Source of the DNA: SURF-28 sp034521465
Lineage (GTDB): Bacteria; Bacteroidota; Ignavibacteria; Ignavibacteriales; Melioribacteraceae
Length of the DNA: 64,000 nucleotides
Reading direction: 5' to 3'
Assembly: GCA_034521465.1 (NCBI GenBank)
Contig: JAXHMN010000008.1
Span: forward strand, 372,001 to 436,000
Shown here: one piece after another, positions 18,994-27,315 of the stretch
How the letters are laid out: the number at the start of each line of letters is the position of its first letter
Position numbering within the stretch: position 1 is the stretch's first letter
Translations under genes and position numbers: made by a program
The notes under the pieces: generated by a model
Seen by the model: only the letters and a program-made list of their open reading frames with translations
Database searches by the model: none
Told to the model about the DNA's origin: nothing

Positions 18994-20127
18994 TTATTTT
19001 TTATCCGTTATATCTTTCAACACTTTCTTATCGGAAACTTCCGTTGCGCAAACGTCGGGCGCTTTAATATCAGCCGGTTCAACTTCACCTTTGAAATATT
19101 TTCTTTGAAAAAATAACGCAACATTTACGAGCGCAATCAATACCGGTACTTCAACTAAAGGACCGATAACCGCTGCGAATGCTTCACCGCTGTTTATTCC
19201 GAAGACTGCAATTGCAACAGCAATTGCTAATTCAAAATTGTTGCTTGCCGCTGTGAATGCAAGAGTTGTGGTTTTGGAATAATCGGCGCCGATCTTCTTA
19301 CCCATATAAAATGATACAAGAAACATTATAACGAAGTAGAGTAACAATGGTATAGCAATTCTAACTACGTCAAGTGGAATTTTAACTATGTATTCACCTT
19401 TGAGTGAAAACATTACAACAATGGTAAACAGCAAGGCAATTAATGTAATAGGGCTAATGCGCGGAATAAATTTCTCTTCGTACCAGTCTTTAGATTTATA
19501 TTTCAATGCAAAATATCTTGTCAACATTCCGGCAATAAATGGAATACCAAGATAGATGAAAACACTTTCGGCAATCTGACCGATGGTAATATCAACCGCA
19601 AATGTTTGAAGTCCAAGCCACTCCGGTAATACTGTCAAGAACACATAGGCATAAACAGAAAAGAAGAGTACTTGAAAGATCGAGTTAAACGCTACAAGTC
19701 CTGCGGCATATTCGGTATCACCTTTTGCAAGTTCATTCCAAACAATTACCATTGCAATGCATCTTGCTAAACCGATTAAAATTAACCCTGCCATATATTC
19801 CGGGTAATCTTGTAAAAACAAAACAGCCAGTGCAAACATAACTACCGGTCCGATAATCCAGTTCTGAATTAGCGATAATGAAAGAATTTTCACATTTCGA
19901 AAAACATCGGGTAATTCTTCATAATGCACCTTTGCTAGCGGCGGATACATCATCAAAATTAATCCGATTGCAATTGGGATATTGGTTGTTCCAACACTTA
20001 GTGAATCCCAGAATGTTGCTACGGATGGGAAAAAATGTCCGGAGAGAACTCCGATTAACATTGCAAGAAAAATCCACAATGTTAAGTATCTATCTAAAAA
20101 CGATAGTCTTTTAGTCAAGCTACTCAT
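18994..20127 (-). CDS. acr3: Acr3-type arsenite efflux permease
   Basis: A 377-residue protein with about ten hydrophobic segments. It opens with FLDRYLTLWIFLAMLIGVL and has the signature GLARCIAMVIVWNELAKGD, where the conserved Cys needed for As(III) transport lies in the fourth membrane segment. The family exchanges arsenite for protons across the inner membrane. Its ATG overlaps the stop of the preceding thioredoxin-like gene (20124-20127). The C-terminal 35 residues are polar and contain one Cys (DVCATEV). High certainty. Confidence 0.95.
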   Translation of the reverse strand: MSSLTKRLSFLDRYLTLWIFLAMLIGVLSGHFFPSVATFWDSLSVGTTNIPIAIGLILMMYPPLAKVHYEELPDVFRNVKILSLSLIQNWIIGPVVMFALAVLFLQDYPEYMAGLILIGLARCIAMVIVWNELAKGDTEYAAGLVAFNSIFQVLFFSVYAYVFLTVLPEWLGLQTFAVDITIGQIAESVFIYLGIPFIAGMLTRYFALKYKSKDWYEEKFIPRISPITLIALLFTIVVMFSLKGEYIVKIPLDVVRIAIPLLLYFVIMFLVSFYMGKKIGADYSKTTTLAFTAASNNFELAIAVAIAVFGINSGEAFAAVIGPLVEVPVLIALVNVALFFQRKYFKGEVEPADIKAPDVCATEVSDKKVLKDITDKK

Positions 20128-20432
20128 AAGTTACCTTTCATTTTTATTTTATTAATAATTTGTTCAGTTTCCGGTAAACCGTTTGCGTAATATCTGCACG
20201 AAAGATTTCCGCTCTCCGGTTCCGGTAAATTATCAAAATCAATTCCGTTTATTAGTAAAGTAGGCGAACCTCTGAATTTAATTTTGTCTGCATATTCGGG
20301 TGATTCAACTAAGATTTCTTTGTATTCAACATTGGATGAAAAATTCGTGATTGCTTCTCGAACTCTATCTATCATCGTTTGAGAATTCGGACAACCGGTG
20401 AAATATTGTATTTCAATTTTTACTTGACTCAT
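20124..20432 (-). CDS. Thioredoxin-fold protein linked to the Acr3 gene
   Basis: Start at 20432 (MSQVKIEIQYFTGCPNSQTM), since 20444 is a TTG codon. The protein has YFTGCPNS, with a single Cys, and FRGSPTLLINGIDF as the cis-Pro strand, so it is thioredoxin-like but lacks a CxxC pair; C-S-C in GNLSCRYY is near the end. The gene is tightly packed between the second YeeE and acr3 genes. A thiol chaperone or reductase for the exporters is a guess. Confidence 0.7.
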   Translation of the reverse strand: MSQVKIEIQYFTGCPNSQTMIDRVREAITNFSSNVEYKEILVESPEYADKIKFRGSPTLLINGIDFDNLPEPESGNLSCRYYANGLPETEQIINKIKMKGNL

Positions 20433-20440
20433 TATTTCTT

Positions 20441-20983
20441 TCAAAAGATTTTTTTGTTATCGCTGAAATTTTTATTGACGAAATAAATAATACCGGAGAA
20501 TATAATTGCAGCTGGAATAATGATTATCCATTTATTAACGCCAATCAATTGAAAAATATCTCCGTTTACCTTCCCCGATAGAAATATTTCATTTATCGGT
20601 TTGAAAAGGAGCGCGTAAATAAAAATCCCGATTGCCATTCCAACCAAACCGATTATTGCATCTTTCTTTCCTTCGCCAATTCTCGCGGCTAATGTACCTG
20701 GACAATAACCAAGCAAACCCATTCCCGTTCCGAAAATCAATCCGCCTATTAATGAACCCCAACTCAGAGGCTTCGGTGATAATTCCAACCAACCGAGATC
20801 ACCGAATATGTGAAACAGAATTAATGAACTGATCACCGCCGTCATCATAAATTTTAAAATCTTAAAATCCTTTAAACGAAGCATTCCCATTACACGCGGA
20901 TATTTTGTGATGCCGGTTTTTGTAAGTATGTATCCGAAAATGAGTCCGATGACCAACCCGAGTAATATTTTAATTAGTATCAT
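20441..20983 (-). CDS. YeeE/YedE-family transporter, second half
   Basis: A 180-residue membrane protein with four or five hydrophobic segments and the family signature FGTGMGLLGYCPGTLAARIGEGKKDA, including the conserved Cys and Gly. YeeE/YedE proteins (e.g. TsuA) import thiosulfate or carry sulfur species with Cys in the membrane. Half-size versions occur as pairs; its start overlaps the end of the first half (20970-20983). Confidence 0.83.
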   Translation of the reverse strand: MILIKILLGLVIGLIFGYILTKTGITKYPRVMGMLRLKDFKILKFMMTAVISSLILFHIFGDLGWLELSPKPLSWGSLIGGLIFGTGMGLLGYCPGTLAARIGEGKKDAIIGLVGMAIGIFIYALLFKPINEIFLSGKVNGDIFQLIGVNKWIIIIPAAIIFSGIIYFVNKNFSDNKKIF

Positions 20984-21509
20984 TTTCGCCTCCCAGATTC
21001 GGATAAAGAATTTTGGCGGTTACAATTCCCGCTGCAAAAAATGACATTCCGGCGACAATACTTCCAAGTGATAAATGTGCCCAACCTTGTAAAATATTTC
21101 CGGTTGTGCATCCGCCGGCGAATGGTGCACCGAAGCCAAGTAAAATTCCGCCGACCAATACAACGAGATATCGTTTGGTTAAACTTTTCCCGTGATACTT
21201 TTCCCAAGTTGCAGGAATATTTTCGGGTGAAAATGTTTTTGATTGTTTTGATGCGGCATATCCACCGATCACTAAACCGATCAACAGAAAAAATTCTAAA
21301 ATATTTTTTGTGTATTTCTGAATGACCGGATTTTCGGCTAAACCTCCGAATAGATTTCCGAATAGTGCAGAGATATATCCGAATCCCGCAGTTACACCGA
21401 ACGGATATTTCTTTAGCTCGAGTGCTTCAAAAACAAAATAAGTTGCAACAGATAATAACGAAACTAAAATTCCACCGGTAAACCAGTGCCATTCTTTTGA
21501 GTTATCCAT
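20970..21509 (-). CDS. YeeE/YedE-family transporter, first half
   Basis: A 179-residue membrane protein whose key segment is LLGFGAPFAGGCTTGNILQGWAHL in part, with a conserved Cys in a Gly-rich turn, and a second GSIVAGMSFFAAG element. With the next gene it reconstitutes a two-half transporter. Its start follows the small thioredoxin stop by 11 bases. The thiol-linked neighbours point to persulfide or thiosulfate use (inference). Confidence 0.83.
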   Translation of the reverse strand: MDNSKEWHWFTGGILVSLLSVATYFVFEALELKKYPFGVTAGFGYISALFGNLFGGLAENPVIQKYTKNILEFFLLIGLVIGGYAASKQSKTFSPENIPATWEKYHGKSLTKRYLVVLVGGILLGFGAPFAGGCTTGNILQGWAHLSLGSIVAGMSFFAAGIVTAKILYPNLGGENDTN

Positions 21510-21519
21510 AATTCACCAT

Positions 21520-21765
21520 TTATTTTGCGTTGTCTTTTAACCAATGTTCCAGTGATGATTTAGTCGGAATTTTACCTTGACTTAAGACATTATCGTTTAC
21601 AATTAATCCGGGTGTCATAAAAACACCTAATTCAGCAAATTGATTTACATCGGTTACCTTTTCGATGTTCGCTTCGAATCCTTTCTCCGATACAACTTCA
21701 TTACAAAGCGCTTCCAACTTTTGACAGTTTGGGCAGCCGCTTCCTACTACTTTGATGTTTAACAT
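21520..21765 (-). CDS. Small thioredoxin-fold protein (redox-active disulfide family)
   Basis: An 81-residue protein with GSGCPNCQKLE near residues 8-18, giving a CxxC, and FMTPGLIVNDNVLSQG for the cis-Pro strand. It resembles the gene at 13777-14016 closely in length and layout. It lies downstream of the ArsP-like permease gene, a pairing seen often in this family. Confidence 0.83.
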   Translation of the reverse strand: MLNIKVVGSGCPNCQKLEALCNEVVSEKGFEANIEKVTDVNQFAELGVFMTPGLIVNDNVLSQGKIPTKSSLEHWLKDNAK

Positions 21766-21789
21766 AATTTATCTCCTTAAAAAAAATCT

Positions 21790-21868
21790 CGTTACACCGA
21801 GTACCACAGGAATATCAGAGAACCACAGAGAATCTCAGTGGTTCTCCGTGCCTTCTCGAGGTGCTCAG
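21790..21868. repeat. Intergenic repeat with nested inverted arms
   Basis: This gap after the ArsP-like stop contains GAGAACCAC-N11-GTGGTTCTC (perfect 9-base arms) inside text of the ccacagag / ctccgtg type. Such motifs are common as interspersed intergenic repeats in environmental genomes. It may act as a terminator or attenuator for the permease gene. No second copy in this window. Confidence 0.5.
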
Positions 21869-21876
21869 TGTCACGT

Positions 21877-23178
21877 TTAAACATAACTCCCGTAAATCAT
21901 TCCAACCATTGTTGACATAACAACTACAAGCGCAACGAACACCGCAGTTTTCTGAGTACCAATCACACTTCTTATCACAAGCATATTTGGCAATGATAAT
22001 GCGGGTCCCGCAAGTAATAATGCAAGCGCCGGACCTTTTCCCATACCGCTGTTTATTAACCCTTGCAGAATCGGAATTTCCGTTAAAGTTGCGAAATACA
22101 TAAACGCGCCGACGATTGACGCGAAGAAATTTGAAAATAACGAATTACCTCCGACAAGATTTGCAATCCACTCATTCGGAATAATACCGTTGCCGTTATC
22201 TGCCGAGCCGAGCAAGAAACCTGCAACCAAAACTCCAGCACCGAGCAGAGGCATAATTTGTTTTGTAAATCCCCAAGTTTCGCCGAGCCATTCGTTTGGT
22301 TCACCTTTGCTGAAAGTTAGAATTAACGTTAAGATCACAACGGCAACTGTGAATGGAATTAATGGTTGACTTCCCCAAATAATTGCTGTTGCTAAAACGA
22401 TAACTGAACCAATGGCTACATATAATTTATTAAGCTTTAGTATGAATGCGAGTGAGAGTGAAAAGAGAATTCCCAATATGCCGACGAAGATCCATTTATA
22501 ATCGAACATCAAATACCAGAAACCTTCGGTTGTATCCGGTTTTCCCCAGTTGGCAAAAACTAAAATTCCAACGAGTACAAAAAAGTGAAAGGCCGTCTGC
22601 CAAAGCGCTCTGCTCTCTTCCGGATCGGGTAAAGCTAATTGTGCCGCAGCCCTTTCTTTTTCTTCCTTGCGGTAGATGAAACTCATAATTAGTCCAATGA
22701 CCACACTAAAGATCACCGCACCAATAACTCGTGCAACACCTAATTCAAAACCGAGAATTCTTGCAGTTAAAATTATTGCAAGAATATTTATCGCCGGACC
22801 GGAATAAAGAAAAGCTATAGCCGGACCTAATCCCGCACCTCGTTTATGAATGCCGGAAAAAAGTGGAAGTACAGTGCATGAACATACTGCTAAAATTGTC
22901 CCCGATACTGACGCGACAGAATAAGCAACCCACTTCTTTGCTTTTCCGCCGAGATATTTAATGACTGCATTTTGACTAACGAATACTGCAATCACACCGG
23001 CAATAAAAAATGCCGGTATCAAACAGAGTAAAACGTGTTCTTGCGCGTACCACTTTGCAAGATCGAAAGCTGCGATAATTGCAGCCGAAAAGGATTCATC
23101 TTCAATCGGCATAAAGTACACGAATAAGAAGAATCCGAGAATCCATAAAAATGATTTGTATTGTTCTTTCCAGTTCAT
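21877..23178 (-). CDS. arsP: ArsP-like permease (PF03773 family)
   Basis: A 433-residue membrane protein with about ten or more hydrophobic segments. The signature LAVCSCTVLPLFSGIHKRGAG (with CSC) and the mirrored YFATLTEIPILQGLINSGMG in the second half are the paired loops of PF03773. Members near ars genes export trivalent organoarsenicals. It is first after the ArsR gene at 23613, with which it is probably transcribed, and precedes the small thioredoxin. Substrate assignment is by context; the symbol is tentative. Confidence 0.8.
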   Translation of the reverse strand: MNWKEQYKSFLWILGFFLFVYFMPIEDESFSAAIIAAFDLAKWYAQEHVLLCLIPAFFIAGVIAVFVSQNAVIKYLGGKAKKWVAYSVASVSGTILAVCSCTVLPLFSGIHKRGAGLGPAIAFLYSGPAINILAIILTARILGFELGVARVIGAVIFSVVIGLIMSFIYRKEEKERAAAQLALPDPEESRALWQTAFHFFVLVGILVFANWGKPDTTEGFWYLMFDYKWIFVGILGILFSLSLAFILKLNKLYVAIGSVIVLATAIIWGSQPLIPFTVAVVILTLILTFSKGEPNEWLGETWGFTKQIMPLLGAGVLVAGFLLGSADNGNGIIPNEWIANLVGGNSLFSNFFASIVGAFMYFATLTEIPILQGLINSGMGKGPALALLLAGPALSLPNMLVIRSVIGTQKTAVFVALVVVMSTMVGMIYGSYV

Positions 23179-23265
23179 AGTTACTCCGTATAAACCAAAG
23201 TTTTAATAAGTGAATTTACTCGCACATAGTGTGCAGAGTTAAAAGAATATTTTTCATAATAAATT

Positions 23266-23613
23266 TTATTTTGCACATATTTTGAATCTATCAACTTTAG
23301 AAACTTTTTTAAGATCATTTATTATTATATCGTTATCGCCTATCCAAAAATCCAATGATGATAGGATAGAAGAGATTCTTTGTTCAGGCGGACTTGGATT
23401 AATTCTAAAATTAATCCACTTCCCTTCCTTAACAACAATAATAAACCCACTCTCTTTTAAGATAGTTAGATGCTTGGAAACAGTTGAGCCGGCTAAATCT
23501 AGTACTTCCTTAATTTCACACGCATAAAGCGGTTTAACTTGCAGCATCTTCAATATTCTCAGCCTGTTTGGATCCGAAAGCGCCTTAAAAATTTTAGTTT
23601 TATCTTCAATCAT
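23266..23613 (-). CDS. ArsR-family regulator
   Basis: Start at 23613 (MIEDKTKIFKALSDPNRL) is preferred over 23661: a GGAG lies 8 bases upstream and an operator-like palindrome covers 23624-23660, which would otherwise be coding. The winged helix is plain (ILKMLQVKPLYACEIKEVL, LAGSTVSKHLTILKESG, VVKEGKWINFRI), with one Cys at the helix where ArsR has CxC, and a second near the C-terminus (FKICAK). It may therefore sense a different metalloid or use fewer ligands. It heads the run to 18994. Confidence 0.83.
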   Translation of the reverse strand: MIEDKTKIFKALSDPNRLRILKMLQVKPLYACEIKEVLDLAGSTVSKHLTILKESGFIIVVKEGKWINFRINPSPPEQRISSILSSLDFWIGDNDIIINDLKKVSKVDRFKICAK

Positions 23614-23623
23614 TACAAACTCC

Positions 23624-23660
23624 ATTTCGTTCACTGACGAAATATAAAAACATTTCGTCA
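23624..23660. promoter_or_regulatory. Triple half-site operator ATTTCGT/ACGAAAT in front of the ArsR gene
   Basis: Three alternating half-sites: ATTTCGT (23624-23630), ACGAAAT (23637-23643), and ATTTCGTCA (23652-23660). TGACGAAAT-N8-ATTTCGTCA is a perfect 9-base inverted repeat at 23635-23660. It ends 11 bases before the preferred start. A dimeric ArsR would bind it for autoregulation. Confidence 0.6.
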
Positions 23661-23675
23661 ATTAACAAATTGTTA

Positions 23676-24053
23676 TTAGCCACAACATGAAGAAGGTGCT
23701 GCATTTTGAGCAAAGTCCAATCCAATTTCCGCACTTATTCTTTGATTACATAGTTGTAGTATAGGGATCAGATCGTTTTGGGAGTTTATTAGATTTTTAA
23801 CTATCGGGTGCGAATTTAACTCAGATTGCAATTCACGCAAACGGTTAATTTCTTCTTGTGTAACGTTCCCATTATTTTGATTTTCAATAAAGTGTTGGCG
23901 GAGTTTACCAAATTCTGCTCTCATTTTATTTAATTCGTCATCGTCGCTGTTAGCGGCAAGCCATTTTTCATACTCGGTATAAGAATCGTAATTTTTTAAT
24001 GAATTTACAAAATGGCTTATTTTATTTTTAAGATTTTCGTTTATCATTTTCAT
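23676..24053 (-). CDS. YlbF-family protein with CCG tail (first copy)
   Basis: A 125-residue, mostly helical protein (LRQHFIENQNNGNVTQEEIN and similar), matching the YlbF/YmcA fold. It ends in NAAPSSCCG. YlbF proteins join YmcA and YaaT in a complex with Fe-S clusters that affects RNA processing in Bacillus; terminal Cys may bind cluster or As(III). A related copy is directly upstream. The pair is between the ArsR and ArsA regions. Confidence 0.72.
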   Translation of the reverse strand: MKMINENLKNKISHFVNSLKNYDSYTEYEKWLAANSDDDELNKMRAEFGKLRQHFIENQNNGNVTQEEINRLRELQSELNSHPIVKNLINSQNDLIPILQLCNQRISAEIGLDFAQNAAPSSCCG

Positions 24054-24063
24054 TTCTCCTTAA

Positions 24064-24453
24064 TTATCCGCAGCAAGAACTGCCCGCAGGTTTAGCTAAT
24101 GATGCAAAATCAAAGGGTAACTCTTCGGAAATTTGTGAGTTAACCTTTTGAAGGAATTCAAGCAGGTTGTTTTGTGCTTTTATAAAATTATCAAAATTTT
24201 TATTAGCAAACAGCTTCCTCTCCAGCTCGGTTAGCTTGTTTTGTTCAGCGCCGGAGTCACCGCCGTATTGATTAGCAATTTGGATTTCTCTTTGCATCAT
24301 TACAAAATCATTATAAAGTTTTACGGCGTCCTGATCGTTGTTAAAATTTTTGCGAGCTGCTCTAAATTCTTGAAGCGGCTCTGCATCTTGCATTGCTTCT
24401 CCAAGTTCTGTCGCAGTACTCAGTAAATCAATGTTAGTTATTGTTTCATTCAT
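24064..24453 (-). CDS. YlbF-family protein with CCG tail (second copy)
   Basis: A 129-residue helical protein of the same family (LGEAMQDAEPLQEFRAARKN and TELERKLFANKNFDNFIKAQ). It ends AGSSCCG, the same tail as the downstream copy though the rest differs, so the two arose by duplication or both took up the tag. Its stop is 10 bases from the next start. Confidence 0.72.
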   Translation of the reverse strand: MNETITNIDLLSTATELGEAMQDAEPLQEFRAARKNFNNDQDAVKLYNDFVMMQREIQIANQYGGDSGAEQNKLTELERKLFANKNFDNFIKAQNNLLEFLQKVNSQISEELPFDFASLAKPAGSSCCG

Positions 24454-24465
24454 AATTTGTTCACT

Positions 24466-24783
24466 TTATTTGTTTTTATTGTTTACTATTTTTTCAATTT
24501 CTTCTCTTATTATTCTTTCGGATATTTTACCCCCGGAATCAAACATTTCGTCATTTATAAAAATATATGGCGGTTTTTGTGAATCGTTTTCAAGCAGCTT
24601 ATTTATTTTTTCATACTGAAATGATTCGGGAGAATAGAGTTCAATATATTTTGTATCGATTTGAGAGTCGAATTTTTCTTTTAATTTTTTAAATACCATT
24701 TCGGATGCAGCGCGCCAGGTTTTATCCTCGGCGCAACCGGCTATCGGCATTCCGAATATTTCAATTTTTATTTTATTTATCAT
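24466..24783 (-). CDS. Thioredoxin-like/ArsD-like small protein
   Basis: A 105-residue protein with KIEIFGMPIAGCAEDKTWRA at the N-terminus (single Cys near residue 17), then YIELYSPESFQYEKIN and PPYIFINDEMFDSG, where the P-P-Y is at the expected cis-Pro. This is a thioredoxin-like fold without CxxC, similar in size to ArsD. Function unknown. It is separated from arsA by a strong hairpin, so it starts a separate transcript. Confidence 0.55.
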   Translation of the reverse strand: MINKIKIEIFGMPIAGCAEDKTWRAASEMVFKKLKEKFDSQIDTKYIELYSPESFQYEKINKLLENDSQKPPYIFINDEMFDSGGKISERIIREEIEKIVNNKNK

Positions 24784-24814
24784 TTTAATTACTTCGATGT
24801 ATAAGATTGTAATT

Positions 24815-24851
24815 AACGGGGATGAGAATGAGTTCCATTCTCATCCCCGTT
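24815..24851 (-). terminator. Perfect hairpin terminator after arsA
   Basis: AACGGGGATGAGAATG (24815-24830), loop of 5, and its exact complement at 24836-24851: a 16-base perfect stem. It lies 26 bases beyond the arsA stop in the direction of transcription. The T tract is weak (TTAATTACAATCTT), so Rho independence is likely but not ideal. Confidence 0.65.
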
Positions 24852-24876
24852 CATAGTAAAAACAGAATAAAATATT

Positions 24877-26733
24877 TTAGTCAGCTAATACATGTTTATG
24901 ATTAAACAATAACTTGGCAGCGTTTCGAATCATATCCAAACCTTTAATTTCAGTTTCAAGCAGCGGCATTACCGTAACCGGCAACTTGAATTTCTCTTTA
25001 ATTTCGCCGAGATATTTTTCCTGCATTTTTCTTCTTTTAATGAAAAATTCATTTGTGCAGTATTCCGGTTCAAGCACTTGATTAGCAACAACAAACTGCG
25101 TTTGAATTCCGGCTTCTTTTAAGTCGAGCATTGCTCTGTATGCTTCAACAACCGGCGTTGATTCCGGATAAACCACAAATGAAAATATTGATTGATTTGG
25201 ATCTTTCATTCTTGCAATGACTTTATCAAATCTTTTTTGCGTAACCGATTTTGCATCTTTGCTTTTTTCGTTTGTTGATACCATCATACTTACCTGATCG
25301 CTGTAATCGAAAGGAAGTTCAAGCAAACGCAGAGTGTGACCTGTTGGCGCAGTATCGAATACAACAAAATCGTAATCGTCGCTTTCTACGTAACCCATAA
25401 ATTTATCAAACGCAGCCATCTCTTCCGTACACGGCGATTCAAGCTCTTCTTTAATCGCAATCATCATATCTTCCGAATATTTTGATTTTGATTCTTCGAT
25501 AATTCTCTGCTTGTATTCTTCGGTTGCTTTTTCCTGGTCAACAATAACAGACCAAAGATTTTCAACACCTTCTACTTTATGTATATGGTCGGTGATCTTT
25601 TGTTCGAGCACTTCACCTATATGAGAAGCCGGATCGGTTGTGAGCAGAAGAGTTTTGTATCCTTCGGAAGCAAATTTATAAGCAGTGGTTACCGCAATTA
25701 CTGTTTTGCCAACTCCGCCTTTCCCGGTAAAGAAAATTGATTTTGTCTTACCGTTTGGCGCAATAATTTCATCAATTGAATCAGGAATGAAGTTATTAAA
25801 CTCAGCATTACTTAATTCACCATTGCCAATCACATAAGTCTGCTTAGCAGAATTCGCGAATAAGTCTTTTTCAATATTTAATATTCTCTCAACGCCTTTA
25901 ATTTCACCGTCGCGCTGATACATTTTTCTTATTTTAACCGGGAATTCGGATTCAATTACTTTAACATACTTTTGCTGCATTTCAAATCTGCTTTTGAAGA
26001 AAGGATGCTCGCAGACTTCTTCGGGAAGCATTCCGTTAATAATCAACTCAACATTTTTAACGCCAATTTCTTTTAATTCCTTCGATGAACGTTTAGTCTC
26101 GTAGATAGAAGTTTCTTCGGGCTGAAGGACAAACATAAAAGTTGTTCTTTCGGGATCGCCTAACAAACGTGTTGCTTCATCATACTTTACTTTATTTTCT
26201 TGTATTGATGCAACGGGACCTATGCAGGTATTACCGCTCCCTTTAGCGCTTTCTTCTATGTGTTTACTCCAATCAACCGGAAGCTCAAGCAGCCTGATGG
26301 TATGCCCGGTTGGCGCAGTATCAAAAATTACTACATCATATTTTTCACCTTTGCCTTCTTTTTCCGCAACCATAAAATCAACGAATCTATCGAATGAAGC
26401 TATTTCTGTTGTGCAAGGTGAATTAAATTGTTCTTCAAGAACAGTAATTACACTTTCCGGCATAACCGCACGCATCGGCTCAAGAATTCTTTCGCGGTAT
26501 TCTTCGGTTGCTTTATCGGGATCTATTTCCATTCCCCATAAATTATCGAGCAGCGGAGTAATTTTATGCCCGATTTCTGTTTCAAAAACATCAGCTAAAT
26601 TACTTGCCGGATCGGTTGTAACTAATAATGTTTTTTTACTCTCGTTTGCATAGTGAACGGCAGTTGCACAAGCCATTGTAGTTTTACCAACGCCGCCTTT
26701 GCCGCTGAAGAATATATATTTTGTGTTATTCAT
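24877..26733 (-). CDS. arsA: Arsenite-translocating ATPase, duplicated
   Basis: A 618-residue protein with two ATPase halves. Each half has a P-loop (FSGKGGVGKTT at residues 9-19; FTGKGGVGKT about 335) and the signature FDTAPTGHTIRLLELP / FDTAPTGHTLRLLELP. Metalloid-binding Cys sit in NSPCTTEIASF, GNTCIGPVAS and ESPCTEEMAAF, as in ArsA. It powers arsenite export and accepts As(III) from ArsD. Two Acr3/ArsP-type exporters are encoded nearby, though none directly beside it. The repeat at 26754-26843 separates it from arsD, so they may still be co-transcribed. Confidence 0.95.
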   Translation of the reverse strand: MNNTKYIFFSGKGGVGKTTMACATAVHYANESKKTLLVTTDPASNLADVFETEIGHKITPLLDNLWGMEIDPDKATEEYRERILEPMRAVMPESVITVLEEQFNSPCTTEIASFDRFVDFMVAEKEGKGEKYDVVIFDTAPTGHTIRLLELPVDWSKHIEESAKGSGNTCIGPVASIQENKVKYDEATRLLGDPERTTFMFVLQPEETSIYETKRSSKELKEIGVKNVELIINGMLPEEVCEHPFFKSRFEMQQKYVKVIESEFPVKIRKMYQRDGEIKGVERILNIEKDLFANSAKQTYVIGNGELSNAEFNNFIPDSIDEIIAPNGKTKSIFFTGKGGVGKTVIAVTTAYKFASEGYKTLLLTTDPASHIGEVLEQKITDHIHKVEGVENLWSVIVDQEKATEEYKQRIIEESKSKYSEDMMIAIKEELESPCTEEMAAFDKFMGYVESDDYDFVVFDTAPTGHTLRLLELPFDYSDQVSMMVSTNEKSKDAKSVTQKRFDKVIARMKDPNQSIFSFVVYPESTPVVEAYRAMLDLKEAGIQTQFVVANQVLEPEYCTNEFFIKRRKMQEKYLGEIKEKFKLPVTVMPLLETEIKGLDMIRNAAKLLFNHKHVLAD

Positions 26734-26753
26734 CTTAATTCCTTTTATTAAAA

Positions 26754-26843
26754 AATAGAACGCTGATTTACGCGGAAATGACTGATCTTCACTGATAAAA
26801 AATCTGCGATCATCCGCTTAATCTGTGTCATCTGTGTTCTATT
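26754..26843. repeat. Interspersed repeat between arsD and arsA
   Basis: Bounded by AATAGAAC (26754-26761) and its reverse complement GTTCTATT (26836-26843). The body contains the familiar words CGCTGATTTACGCGG and ATCTGTGTCATCTGTG. It touches arsD: the TAG stop of arsD (26839-26841) is part of the repeat's end. Such repeats are known in Bacteroidota and other phyla as intergenic. It may affect the ratio of ArsD to ArsA. Confidence 0.6.
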
Positions 26844-27183
26844 GTCTTTCTTTCACATAATTAATTAATTCATCATATACTGGATATTCTTTTTCCTTCA
26901 TCACTTTTCCATCGACCAATGTTAATGGAAGAATTTCAACTCCGTTTGTTTGAAGCCGTTTCATAACTTCCGGCTGCTGCATAAATTTTGGTCCTTGCTG
27001 ACTCAGCAGATATCTTTCAACTTTCACCTGTCCGTCAAATTCTTTTTTAACTTTTAGAACTGCTTCATTTATATCGAGTAATGCAGGATCTATATCCGGT
27101 CCGCACAAACCGCTTGGGCAGCACATTGGCGGATCGAAAATTTCAATCGTGACTGTTTTTTCATCTTTTAATGTTGTATTCAT
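26839..27183 (-). CDS. arsD: ArsD arsenite metallochaperone
   Basis: A 114-residue protein opening with TVTIEIFDPPMCCPSGLCGP, where the vicinal Cys pair (around 21-22) and third Cys (around 27) match the As(III)-binding set of ArsD. The later vicinal Cys pairs of some ArsD are absent. ArsD loads ArsA. Its promoter region carries the operator at 27222-27243. Confidence 0.93.
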   Translation of the reverse strand: MNTTLKDEKTVTIEIFDPPMCCPSGLCGPDIDPALLDINEAVLKVKKEFDGQVKVERYLLSQQGPKFMQQPEVMKRLQTNGVEILPLTLVDGKVMKEKEYPVYDELINYVKERQ

Positions 27184-27221
27184 ATCTATATCCTTTCATT
27201 ATTGTTAATACTGTTACAATT

Positions 27222-27243
27222 TATATGCCATTTTAAGCATATA
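27222..27243. promoter_or_regulatory. ArsR-type operator in front of arsDA
   Basis: TATATGC-N8-GCATATA, perfect 7-base arms at 27222-27243, 39 bases upstream of the arsD ATG (27183). The core ATATGC-N8-GCATAT is identical to that at 29310-29329 before the CxC-type arsR, giving a common regulator for both. Confidence 0.72.
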
Positions 27244-27315
27244 GTAAAAACGGTATAAAACACTTATTTATTAAAACCATTCCCATATCAAATAATAATG
27301 TTATTAAAAGTAAGA

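Noticed and set aside
22083..22679. Frames inside the ArsP-like gene on both strands, and similar shadows inside arsA and RND genes
   Set aside because: They lie wholly within well-supported genes in other frames, with no ribosome sites or recognisable motifs.
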